A stretch of DNA of 12,377 nucleotides from CAYTAP01 sp964435775 (GTDB taxonomy: Bacteria > Planctomycetota > Phycisphaerae > Tepidisphaerales > Tepidisphaeraceae): assembly GCA_964435775.1 (NCBI GenBank), contig CAYTAP010000114.1, positions 1 to 12,377 of the forward strand, read 5' to 3'. Position numbers and translations under genes: made by a program. Within the stretch, counting starts at the first letter, position 1. Each line of letters starts with the position of its first letter. Of this stretch, positions 5,588 to 12,199 are shown one piece after another. The notes under the pieces are model-generated. The model saw only the letters and a list, made by a program, of their open reading frames with translations, was not told where the DNA came from and did no database searches.

Positions 5588-8074
5588 ATGCGCTTTGGAT
5601 TCCGCGTTCAACTGATCCTCACGTCCCTCTTGCTCGCGCTGTGCGTCCCGGCATGGAGCCAGCCGGCGTTCATCCGCACCATGGAGGGAAAGGAGTACGG
5701 CGGCACGGTCGAATTCCTCGAGGGGAAGGTGGCGATCAAGCCGCCGACAGGCTCCGTCACGCTGTTGGAACCGGGGCAGATCCGCTCGATGCGATTCCAA
5801 GAAGGCGACGTGCTTCAGAACGACGCGCCGGTTTTGCATGGGTTGAAAGGGGAATACTTCCTCGGAAATAACTTCCAGTCTCCCATGTTCACGCGGCTCG
5901 ATTCGGTCATGGCGTACTGGTGGGGTGAGAAGGGGCCGTATCAATGCGCGCCGCCGGTCAATTTCACCGTGCGGTGGACCGGAGAGATTCAAGTTCCACA
6001 AACCGCCGAATACAAGTTTGACATCAAATCGAGCGACGGCGCCCGGCTTTGGATTAATAACAAGCAGATCATCAACGGATGGCGCATGGGATGGAATCGC
6101 GGAAGCGGTTCAATCTCGTTGGAATCGGGGCGGACGTATCCAATCAAAATCGAGTACCTGCATGGCAAGGGGACGTCGTTCTTCCAATTCTGGTGGCGGG
6201 CGCGCGGCATGGCGCAGGTGATCGTTCCCCCCAGCGCGTTGTTTCCGCCGCCGCTGCGGCCGGGCGAGCAAACGCCCGACTGGATGAGCACCAACCCGGT
6301 GCAGGGATTGCTCGCCACTTATTTCAACAGCGCGGATCTGACGAAACCGGCTCTGTCGCGCATCGATCCGCAGATTGATTTTGACTGGGGAGGCGGCGTG
6401 CCGTTTCAGGGGATGAGCAAGACCTATTCCATTCGCTGGACGGGTCAAATCCAGGCGGCGAACGGCGGGGCATATGAGTTCTTCCTTGATGTGGGCAACG
6501 CCGGACGATTGTGGATCGACAACGAGCTGGTCGCCGACAATTGGAAAACGCCAAAAGCTGTCACCCTGAGCGGCAAAGTGAATCTGCAAGCGGGTCGGAA
6601 ATACGCGATTCGACTTGAAGTGGCCAAAACCGACGGAAGCGGAATCGCCAGGCTGTTGTGGCAAGGGCCGCAGTTCGAGAAACAAATAGTGCCGGCCAAT
6701 CACCTTTACCCGCCGGAAGGAGAAGTGACGGCGTCGATTGTGTCTCCCGAGGATGGATCGCACATCGTCCTGCCCGATGCCGTTCGCTTGACGGCGGAGG
6801 TGCATGTGCCGGGCGCGATGAAGCCGAGAAAGCTGGAGTACCTTGAAGGAACCACCGTGCTGGGCATCGCGACGCAAGCGCCTTACGCCTTTGAGTGGAA
6901 AAATGCGCCGGCCGGCCGGCATTACATCACGGTTCGCGCGGAACTGACGGGCGGACGCGTTGCGGTGTCGTCGCCCCTGCGCCTCGTGGTGGATGAAAAG
7001 GATTCGGGTGTCGTCGGCATGCCGTGGAAGCAAAAGTTCATCGGCGCCTGGAGGAACCTCGACAAGCCGACGCTGCTCAATGGCGTTTTCACAATCCCGG
7101 CGCTTGAGGGAAGGCTTTGGGATGCCAAGGATGCGTTTAATGTCGTCTACCAACCCATGCGTGGCGATGGTGAGTTTATTGTCCGTGTGGTCTCGCTGAA
7201 AAGCGATGATCCGGCCAACACAGCCTATGCCGGCATCATGATCCGCGACCGAATGGACAATGAGTCGCCCTTTGTCGGCGCGGCCGTCAGTTCGGCGGGC
7301 CGCGTGGCGTTCATGCACCGCGACCAAACCGAGCAAAGTGCGGAGTTTCGTGAAACCCCGGCCAAGTTGCCCCTCTGGCTTAAGGTGAGCCGTCGCGGCG
7401 ATCGATTCACCGTCTCCATCTCGCCGGATGGGAAGGATTGGACGGTGACGGGCAGCGCGGTGGTCGATGTCGAGGAGGAGGCGGTGGTGGGCATGGTTTC
7501 AACATGCCTCTCGGAGGCGCCGGCCAGCGCATCGTTTGATCATGTCGCGCTTCTGCACACGGTTGCCGCCGGGGCATCGGATATGGCCGGGGTTCAGATG
7601 AGGTCGGGCACGTTCATTCCCGGCAGGCTGAAAGCCGTCACGGATGACACCGTGACGCTGGCTGTGGACAAGCGGCCTGACCGTGAAGTGCCACGGGCGC
7701 AAATCGCACGACTGATCGTGCAACCGTTTGGTGAGGAACAACTGAGCAGGTTGGCGCCGGGCACGGCCGGGGTGCTTCTGGCGGGCGGTGATTTCGCGGC
7801 AGGGGAGATTACCGAACTGAAACCGCGTGACGTGGGGATGACCTCGCTGCTGTTCGGCCCGCAGCAGTTTGACTTGCGGCGGCAGGTGCTGGCGGTTGTT
7901 TTTCACGATGTCGCGGCACCGGCGGGATTTCGCGTGATCGGAGTCAATCATGTGACGTATATTGCGCCCAAATTGAGGTTTGCCAGAGATAAACTGGTCA
8001 TTGAAGACCCCGCTTTGGGGACGCAGGAGCTGGGCAAAGGGGAGATTCAATCAGTGGAACGGATTGGGGGATGA
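5588..8074 (+). CDS. Large secreted PA14-PA14-Ig-ConA mosaic protein
   Basis: An 828-residue exported protein with a signal peptide (1-24, predicted cut AWS|Q). Two PA14 domains follow: about 85-220 (GLKGEYF, RWTGEI, SSDGARLWI) and 238-375 (GLLATYF, RWTGQI, GRLWID), a fold usually linked to glycan binding. An Ig-like domain spans about 380-468 (SPEDGSHI ... GRHYITVRAEL). A ConA-lectin/DUF1349-like domain spans about 475-660 (AGIMIRDRMD, LWLKVSRRGD, SPDGKDW). Short beta-rich units resembling small SH3/Sm-like barrels occur near the N-terminus (about 30-70) and three times at the C-terminus (about 668-711, 727-772, 795-826). No catalytic motif and no anchor or sorting signal are visible. Its place after two GH16 hydrolases suggests a role in polysaccharide binding or surface adhesion; this is inference. 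The ATG at 5588 has no clear ribosome site, but gives a clean signal peptide. Confidence 0.88.
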   Translation: MRFGFRVQLILTSLLLALCVPAWSQPAFIRTMEGKEYGGTVEFLEGKVAIKPPTGSVTLLEPGQIRSMRFQEGDVLQNDAPVLHGLKGEYFLGNNFQSPMFTRLDSVMAYWWGEKGPYQCAPPVNFTVRWTGEIQVPQTAEYKFDIKSSDGARLWINNKQIINGWRMGWNRGSGSISLESGRTYPIKIEYLHGKGTSFFQFWWRARGMAQVIVPPSALFPPPLRPGEQTPDWMSTNPVQGLLATYFNSADLTKPALSRIDPQIDFDWGGGVPFQGMSKTYSIRWTGQIQAANGGAYEFFLDVGNAGRLWIDNELVADNWKTPKAVTLSGKVNLQAGRKYAIRLEVAKTDGSGIARLLWQGPQFEKQIVPANHLYPPEGEVTASIVSPEDGSHIVLPDAVRLTAEVHVPGAMKPRKLEYLEGTTVLGIATQAPYAFEWKNAPAGRHYITVRAELTGGRVAVSSPLRLVVDEKDSGVVGMPWKQKFIGAWRNLDKPTLLNGVFTIPALEGRLWDAKDAFNVVYQPMRGDGEFIVRVVSLKSDDPANTAYAGIMIRDRMDNESPFVGAAVSSAGRVAFMHRDQTEQSAEFRETPAKLPLWLKVSRRGDRFTVSISPDGKDWTVTGSAVVDVEEEAVVGMVSTCLSEAPASASFDHVALLHTVAAGASDMAGVQMRSGTFIPGRLKAVTDDTVTLAVDKRPDREVPRAQIARLIVQPFGEEQLSRLAPGTAGVLLAGGDFAAGEITELKPRDVGMTSLLFGPQQFDLRRQVLAVVFHDVAAPAGFRVIGVNHVTYIAPKLRFARDKLVIEDPALGTQELGKGEIQSVERIGG

Positions 8075-8090
8075 CCAATTGCCGCTGCAG

Positions 8091-8121
8091 GTTTCCAGTT
8101 TCGCGGCAGTTTCCAGTTTCG
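8091..8121. repeat. Short direct repeat before rplU
   Basis: GTTTCCAGTTTCG occurs at 8091-8103 and again at 8109-8121, a spacing of 18 bases. It lies just upstream of the putative rplU promoter. Both chance and a regulator binding site are possible. Confidence 0.45.
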
Positions 8122-8138
8122 GTTTCAATGACGAGAAC

Positions 8139-8167
8139 TTGACAATGACCGTCGCAGCATTCAGAAT
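8139..8167 (+). promoter_or_regulatory. Probable sigma70-type promoter of rplU
   Basis: A perfect TTGACA (8139-8144) is followed after 17 bases by CAGAAT (8162-8167), which matches four of six TATAAT bases. Transcription would begin near 8174 and leave a leader of about 97 bases before the rplU ATG. Confidence 0.5.
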
Positions 8168-8173
8168 GCCCCG

Positions 8174-8270
8174 CTCTTTTCTGTCATGAACGGGCATGGG
8201 ATTTCCATGCTGGATGGCTGTATTGGCCCGGCCGGGATGGATCGGGCCGGAAAACCTCTGGAGAGTTTTG
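8174..8270 (+). promoter_or_regulatory. Structured 5' leader of rplU
   Basis: The leader can form GCATGG-GATTT-CCATGC (8194-8210) and GGCCCG (8225-8230) with CGGGCC (8243-8248). The second hairpin ends 11 bases before the GGAGAG ribosome site (8260-8265). Ribosomal protein genes are often controlled by leader structures that bind their own product, so this is a candidate for L21 self-regulation. It does not visibly match a known leader that I can name. Confidence 0.4.
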
Positions 8271-8582
8271 ATGTACGCGATCATTGAAGAAGGCGGCAAG
8301 CAGCACAAGGTGACCAGCGGCGATTTGTTGCTGATTGACCGGGATGTGAAGCCGGAGGAGAAGACGGTGACGTTCGGCCGCGTGTTGCTGGTTGGCGGCG
8401 AAGGGGAGCCGCGCGTGGGCGCTCCCGAGGTGGCCGGGGCGAGCGTGACGGCGGACGTAATCGGGCCATTCAAGGGTCCGAAGATTGACATTCAAAAGTA
8501 CAAGCGGCGCAAGGGATATCACAAGCGCCAGGGACACCGCCAGCACTATGTCCAGGTGCGCATCAGCGGGATCAATGTCTGA
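8271..8582 (+). CDS. rplU: Large ribosomal subunit protein bL21
   Basis: A 103-residue protein of the 50S ribosomal subunit that binds 23S rRNA. The N-terminus MYAIIEEGGKQHKV is the family hallmark, and the C-terminal part carries KYKRRKGYHKRQGHRQHY (about 78-95), the conserved basic rRNA-binding segment. Length is normal. The ATG at 8271 is chosen over an in-frame ATG at 8196 because MYAII is the family start and GGAGAG (8260-8265) sits correctly before it. The usual partner gene rpmA (bL27) does not follow; instead there is a strong terminator and a convergent gene, so rplU appears to be transcribed alone. Confidence 0.97.
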   Translation: MYAIIEEGGKQHKVTSGDLLLIDRDVKPEEKTVTFGRVLLVGGEGEPRVGAPEVAGASVTADVIGPFKGPKIDIQKYKRRKGYHKRQGHRQHYVQVRISGINV

Positions 8583-8610
8583 TTGATCCGTCCGGCACAA
8601 TTGGTCAAGC

Positions 8611-8640
8611 AAAGCCGCTCCTACATGGGGCGGTTTTTTT
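8611..8640 (+). terminator. Intrinsic terminator of rplU
   Basis: AAAGCCGCT (8611-8619) pairs with GGCGGTTTT (8629-8637) with two G-U pairs, followed by a run of seven T (8634-8640). The T-run overlaps the stop codon of the convergent cyclase gene (8639-8641). The opposite strand lacks a T-run at the right place, so it serves rplU mainly. Confidence 0.8.
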
Positions 8641-10024
8641 ATGGGGTATCGTCGGGTTCGACGACGGGGTCAATCTGCACGGGCAGGTCATCGGCGCCCA
8701 CGAGCGAGAAGGAGTTCTTGCCGGATTGCTTGGCCTGGAACATCAGGGCATGGTCGGCGGCGTTGATGAGGCTTTGCACGTCGGCGGCGTGATAAGGGAA
8801 GACGGCCAGCCCGCCGGAGATGGTCAGGCGTCCCTGCCCCGCCGCGCCCAGACCGCCAAACGTCTGGGTGGCCAGAAGCTTGCGGAAGCGGTCGATGATC
8901 AACTGCGGGGTTTGAGGCGGTCGCCCCGCCGCGATGGGCGAAGGGGATGCGCCCGGTTCCCGCGGCTGGCGAGGACCATCCTTTTCCCAGAACACCACGG
9001 CAAACTCATCACCGGAAATCCGCGCCACGAGGTCATGATCGCGGACACACCGGCGCATGAGCGCGGCGGTTTGCTTGAGAATCTCATCGCCGACGCCGTG
9101 ACCATACTGGTCGTTGTAGCTTTTGAAGTTATCGATATCGAATAGAAGCAGCGTGACGGGGAAAAACCGCGTGCGGGCGCGCTCGATGATCTTGGTGAGA
9201 AAATGCCTGAAATATCGGCCGTTGTACAAGCCGGTCAGGTCGTCGGTGATCGCCAGGCGTTGCAGGCGATTGTGCCGATCCTGAAGGGTGGTCAATTTCC
9301 CAAATTGGTGCGCAAGCTGGGAGAGGACATGCCGCGCGGCCGATCCCTCCTCATCACGCGGCATCACCAGACACAGCGTGCCGGTGTCCTGATTGTTCAT
9401 CCGAATCGGATGGGTCAGGACCATCGCATCCGGCGTGTCGGATGGAGGCGACTGATCGGAAGAGAGCCACGAGAGGCGCATCGTCGATCCGAGGTGGGCA
9501 TTGATCGTCGCAAGGGCGGCCTCGGGAGCGCCTTGCGGATGCTGGAGAAGCGCATCCATGAGGATGTCGGCCAGCGGCATGCCAAGAAGCGCCGCCATCG
9601 CCGCGGGCGGCTGGGTGACACCCACATCGTCCATCTCATTGGTCGGGTGAGAGATCCGCAGCGGCGGTGAACCGAACATCTGCTGAAGCTCGCCCACCCC
9701 GGCGGGTGAAACAAGGTAATCATCACACCCGAAATCGAGCATCTTGCGGGCCAGCGGTTCGAGGGTGGGATGTCCGAACAGGAGAAGCCTTCCCTCGCCG
9801 GCAAGGCGTCGCAGGACGCGGACGGCCGTCTCGGGACGGCGCTCGATCGGCTCGGCGGCGGCAAGAACCGCGGTGTAATCATGCACCGACAGTTCGGCGA
9901 TGCCGTCGAAGTAGTTGGGAACCGACGTGATCCCCGCGCCGGGCAGCGCCTGCGCCAGCGCGCCGTAAACCTGGCGCTGGGTGTCGCCGATCAGCAGAAC
10001 ATGTTCATGGTTTCGCGGGGGCAT
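8639..10024 (-). CDS. Diguanylate cyclase with a degenerate receiver domain
   Basis: A 461-residue cytoplasmic protein predicted to make cyclic di-GMP from two GTP. Residues 1-117 look like a receiver fold, but the phosphoacceptor position reads LAAAEP (54-59) instead of the usual D, and the conserved Lys is Ser (LVSP, 104-107). A middle region (about 140-225) may be GAF-like. The GGDEF domain starts at ITDDLTGLYN (259-268) and has D296 for metal and SGDEF (337-341); Ser for the first Gly is often tolerated. RDHD (328-331), five residues before it, is the product-inhibition I-site. A Pro-rich insertion (about 347-373) interrupts the domain after the active-site hairpin. The ATG at 10024 is 33 bases after the upstream gene's stop, so the two genes form an operon. 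Confidence 0.9.
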   Translation of the reverse strand: MPPRNHEHVLLIGDTQRQVYGALAQALPGAGITSVPNYFDGIAELSVHDYTAVLAAAEPIERRPETAVRVLRRLAGEGRLLLFGHPTLEPLARKMLDFGCDDYLVSPAGVGELQQMFGSPPLRISHPTNEMDDVGVTQPPAAMAALLGMPLADILMDALLQHPQGAPEAALATINAHLGSTMRLSWLSSDQSPPSDTPDAMVLTHPIRMNNQDTGTLCLVMPRDEEGSAARHVLSQLAHQFGKLTTLQDRHNRLQRLAITDDLTGLYNGRYFRHFLTKIIERARTRFFPVTLLLFDIDNFKSYNDQYGHGVGDEILKQTAALMRRCVRDHDLVARISGDEFAVVFWEKDGPRQPREPGASPSPIAAGRPPQTPQLIIDRFRKLLATQTFGGLGAAGQGRLTISGGLAVFPYHAADVQSLINAADHALMFQAKQSGKNSFSLVGADDLPVQIDPVVEPDDTP

Positions 10025-10057
10025 GGCGTTGTAAACGTTGATCCGGTTCCTGGCCGA

Positions 10058-10669
10058 TTACGATTCATCGTCTCCATAGGGGAAGGAAGGTTGCTCCTGG
10101 AGCAGCGCTCGCAACTCCTCGGCCGACAGGATCGGCTCGGTCATCGCCGAGTCATCATCATCGTTGGAATCATGCGGCGTGGCATGGACAATCGAGGGTT
10201 GCGCCACGGGCATCGACGGTGTCGGTTGTGCTGGTGGTTTTGACTGTGCCGTCTGGGGCATCAGTGACGGCGAAATCTCGGGCATCGCGGCTGCGCCGCC
10301 GGCGAGCGCGGTGCGGTGCAGCCCATCCTCGGCGAGCAATCCGTCAGCGCCGAGGCGCATGGACTCGGCCATCGCGGCGGGCCGACCGTCGGTGCCGGTC
10401 AGCCAGACTTCCACATGAGGAAACCGTCGCTTGATCGTGGGGATCAGTTGCAACTCCTCACGGTACAGGCTGTTCAAGCTGAGGATCAGCGCCCGGTAAA
10501 CCAAGGGTCGGGCGCAGATTTCGGCCATGGCATGGTACGGGTCATCGACTTCCGCGCATTGAAACCCGAGCCGTTGGAGGAGGACCAACGGTTCGGCCCG
10601 GACGGTGGGACTTCCCACCAGCAATGCCCGGCCGACTGGACGCGTGACTGGAAGACTGATTTCCGGCAT
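10058..10669 (-). CDS. Degenerate receiver protein with acidic linker and C-terminal helix
   Basis: A 203-residue protein of unknown role. Residues 12-118 fit a receiver fold (RALLVGSPTVRA, RALILSLNSL, VEVWLTGTD, LGADGLLAEDG), but the phosphoacceptor Asp is replaced by Ser/Asn at about 64-66 and the conserved Lys by Ala at about 113. A Pro/Gln-rich linker (about 130-165), an acidic patch (SNDDDDS, 168-174) and a short predicted helix (LSAEELRALLQEQ, 181-193) follow. The helix could be a docking segment. MPEIS occurs at residue 1 and again at 129. It heads an operon with the diguanylate cyclase and may be its partner or sensor; this is inference. The ATG at 10669 is preceded by GGAGAGGG, close to the start codon. 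Confidence 0.82.
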   Translation of the reverse strand: MPEISLPVTRPVGRALLVGSPTVRAEPLVLLQRLGFQCAEVDDPYHAMAEICARPLVYRALILSLNSLYREELQLIPTIKRRFPHVEVWLTGTDGRPAAMAESMRLGADGLLAEDGLHRTALAGGAAAMPEISPSLMPQTAQSKPPAQPTPSMPVAQPSIVHATPHDSNDDDDSAMTEPILSAEELRALLQEQPSFPYGDDES

Positions 10670-10735
10670 CCCTCTCCAAAAGGATGATGAACCGGCGCGA
10701 CACCGATTCGAACTCGCTGGGTCTGATACCCCCCA

Positions 10736-10763
10736 ATACTACCCCATGAATGGGGGGATGCAA
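10736..10763 (-). promoter_or_regulatory. Candidate promoter of the receiver/cyclase operon with a dyad in its spacer
   Basis: On the minus strand, TTGCAT (10763-10758) and TAGTAT (10741-10736) are 16 bases apart. The spacer carries the perfect hairpin CCCCA-TGAA-TGGGG (10742-10755). A competing longer stem, CCCCCCA (10729-10735) with TGGGGGG (10751-10757), cannot form at the same time. The -35 match is poor. Confidence 0.3.
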
Positions 10764-10781
10764 TTTGCAACCTTTGCGAGA

Positions 10782-10810
10782 TTGATGGAAAGGCGAGGCA
10801 ATGGCATATT
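10782..10810 (+). promoter_or_regulatory. Candidate promoter of the small membrane protein gene
   Basis: TTGATG (10782-10787) and CATATT (10805-10810) are 17 bases apart; each matches four of six consensus bases. Transcription would start near 10817, just before the AGGA ribosome site at 10827-10830. Confidence 0.35.
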
Positions 10811-10838
10811 GCGGGTATCATTTGCTAGGATGCGGCGG

Positions 10839-11192
10839 ATGCGCATCCTGGCCGCCATTCTCGCATTGTTGACCGGGGCCGCGGGGTGGTACTACCTGTT
10901 TTATTCGACGGCGGCGCATCGGCTCGGCGAGGTCGAAGGATTGAAGGTCAACCGGCAGCGGATCATGCTCCGTCGGATCAACGCCGTCGCCATGCTGCTG
11001 TTGGCGGTCTGCTTTTTCATGCTCTTCTGGACGGTGGGGGATGATGTGTACCTGGTGTTGGTGCTGGGGATTGTTCTGCTGCTGCTGGTCGTGGTCATGG
11101 GGTTGGCGCTGATCGACTTGCGCATGACGCTGCGGCTGCGACGGGAGCACAAACGCCAGCGGGATGACGGCGGCACACGACAAGCACCCTGA
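10839..11192 (+). CDS. Small hypothetical membrane protein, three predicted helices
   Basis: A 117-residue protein that I do not recognise. Hydrophobic segments lie at about 3-22, 48-66 and 70-94, with a basic region between the first two (KVNRQRIMLRR, 36-46) and a strongly basic tail (98-108). The positive-inside rule places both basic parts in the cytoplasm only if the central pair forms a hairpin; the first segment could also be a signal anchor. The ATG at 10839 is chosen because AGGA (10827-10830) lies eight bases upstream and a hydrophobic segment begins immediately. The open frame extends further upstream, but that part is not hydrophobic and overlaps the divergent gene. It stands alone, divergent from the receiver operon. 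Confidence 0.7.
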   Translation: MRILAAILALLTGAAGWYYLFYSTAAHRLGEVEGLKVNRQRIMLRRINAVAMLLLAVCFFMLFWTVGDDVYLVLVLGIVLLLLVVVMGLALIDLRMTLRLRREHKRQRDDGGTRQAP

Positions 11193-11212
11193 CCCATCGA
11201 CGGCAGAGGCCG

Positions 11213-11250
11213 CCGGACGCGCACGCATCTGCCGGATGCGCACGCATCTG
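11213..11250. repeat. Two-copy 19-base tandem repeat
   Basis: CCGGACGCGCACGCATCTG (11213-11231) is followed directly by the same 19 bases with one C-to-T change (11232-11250). It lies in the 203-base gap before the SYLF lipoprotein gene. No coding function is apparent. The rest of this gap shows no clear promoter. Confidence 0.85.
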
Positions 11251-11395
11251 GAAGAAAGTTTCATCACCCGTTTATTTTCAACTCGCTCATTTTTGCATCT
11301 AGGCGCATGCGCGCCCGCGGCACTATCGTCCAGTCATGAGGTGAATGTGATATCCGTTTGAGCGGATCGTTCGCCGGTGTTCTTATGAGGTTCCC

Positions 11396-11971
11396 ATGAA
11401 AGCTGCACATGCGCTACCGTTTTTGTTCATCGCCGCCGCCTTTTTGATGGCTGGTTGCGCCACCGCCCCGGATACCGCGGCCAAGAAGAAAGGATTGGAC
11501 GAGGAAGCCAATGGCGCGCTCGCTCAGATGAAGGCCAAGGACCCGAAGCTCGATAACTTCCTGAGCAAGGCTTACGGGTATGCGATCTTCCCGTCGGTCG
11601 GCAAGGGAGGCGTTGTGGTCGGCGGCGCTTACGGGCGAGGTCTTGTATATGAACAAGGCAAGATGATCGGATGGTCTGAACTGAACCAGGCTTCCGTGGG
11701 ATTGCAGCTTGGCGGACAGACCTATTCCGAGCTCATCGTGTTCCAGAATGAGGATGCGCTGGGACGGCTGAAATCGGGCAACTTTGATCTGGGCGCCAGC
11801 GCCTCGGCAGTCGCCCTCAATGCCGGCGCGTCGGCCTCGGCTCGGTTTGAGAACGGCGTGGCCGTCTTCACAATGCCGCAGGGCGGTTTGATGTTCGATG
11901 TGTCGATCACCGGCCAGAAGCTCAATTTCGAGCCTGGCAGCGTTCCTGATGTGGATATGAACAACAAATAA
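11396..11971 (+). CDS. SYLF-domain (Ysc84-like) lipoprotein
   Basis: A 191-residue lipoprotein. The signal sequence ends in the lipobox LMAGC, with Cys21 as the lipidated residue, and Ala at +2, which does not favour retention in the inner membrane. The SYLF/Ysc84 domain spans about 55-178, with AYGYAIFPSVGKGGVVVGGAYGRG (split as 59-70 and 71-82), GWSELNQASVGLQLGGQ (92-108) and NEDALGRLKSGNFDLGASAS (118-137). SYLF domains bind phosphoinositides in eukaryotes. In bacteria they occur as envelope lipoproteins of poorly known role, probably lipid binding. The start at 11396 has GAGG (11387-11390) five bases upstream. The gene is monocistronic, with structured sequence after its stop. Confidence 0.93.
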   Translation: MKAAHALPFLFIAAAFLMAGCATAPDTAAKKKGLDEEANGALAQMKAKDPKLDNFLSKAYGYAIFPSVGKGGVVVGGAYGRGLVYEQGKMIGWSELNQASVGLQLGGQTYSELIVFQNEDALGRLKSGNFDLGASASAVALNAGASASARFENGVAVFTMPQGGLMFDVSITGQKLNFEPGSVPDVDMNNK

Positions 11972-11979
11972 GCGGTTAC

Positions 11980-12011
11980 AGGGCGACCTTGCCCTCTCCA
12001 CGCGAACGTGG
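11980..12011 (+). other. Two small hairpins after the SYLF gene
   Basis: AGGGC-GACCTT-GCCCT (11980-11995) and CCACG-CGAA-CGTGG (11998-12011) lie between the stop codon and the main terminator. With the next stem they give three consecutive hairpins, which may stabilise the transcript's 3' end. Confidence 0.5.
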
Positions 12012-12016
12012 TCCCC

Positions 12017-12043
12017 GGCCGGCTGGTGATCCAGCCGGCCTTT
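12017..12043 (+). terminator. Terminator of the SYLF lipoprotein gene
   Basis: A perfect ten-pair stem, GGCCGGCTGG-TGAT-CCAGCCGGCC (12017-12040), is followed by TTTGTCGTT. The stem is very strong, but the T-run is short. Confidence 0.7.
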
Positions 12044-12105
12044 GTCGTTGATCGCCGCGCACAGGCATTGCTTGGCGCCAATTGCGCGGGGTCCGTGACA
12101 CTTCC

Positions 12106-12160
12106 GGCGGCTTTTCTCCCTCCCCCGGTACACCGGGGGAGGGATGGGGAGGGGGCCGCC
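12106..12160. repeat. REP-like G-rich palindromic element
   Basis: A 12-pair stem with a TACA loop (12117-12144; core CCCTCCCCCGG with CCGGGGGAGGG) is followed by ATGGGGAGGGGG. It is enclosed by an outer six-pair stem, GGCGGC (12106-12111) with GCCGCC (12155-12160). Such GGGAGGG...GGGGAGGGGG palindromes are typical of dispersed intergenic repeats. Its copy number in this genome cannot be seen from the window. Confidence 0.65.
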
Positions 12161-12199
12161 ATTTGACGAATGCCTCTCTTGGGACGCATCATCCTCCCC

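Noticed and set aside
6110..7336. 408-codon minus-strand open frame within the PA14 gene
   Set aside because: Overlaps four clear sense-strand domains, has no recognised motif, and is Arg/His-rich as expected for a shadow frame.
8196..8270. 25-residue N-terminal extension of bL21 from the ATG at 8196
   Set aside because: bL21 proteins begin at MYAII; GGAGAG stands correctly before ATG 8271, and the extension region forms the leader hairpins.
10690..10765. Possible tRNA on the minus strand because of GTTCGAATC
   Set aside because: The flanking bases do not pair as a T-arm, and no acceptor stem, D-arm or anticodon arm can be formed.
10605..10838. Upstream extension of the small membrane protein
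   Set aside because: It would overlap the divergent receiver gene, has no hydrophobic or conserved character, and a good ribosome site precedes ATG 10839.
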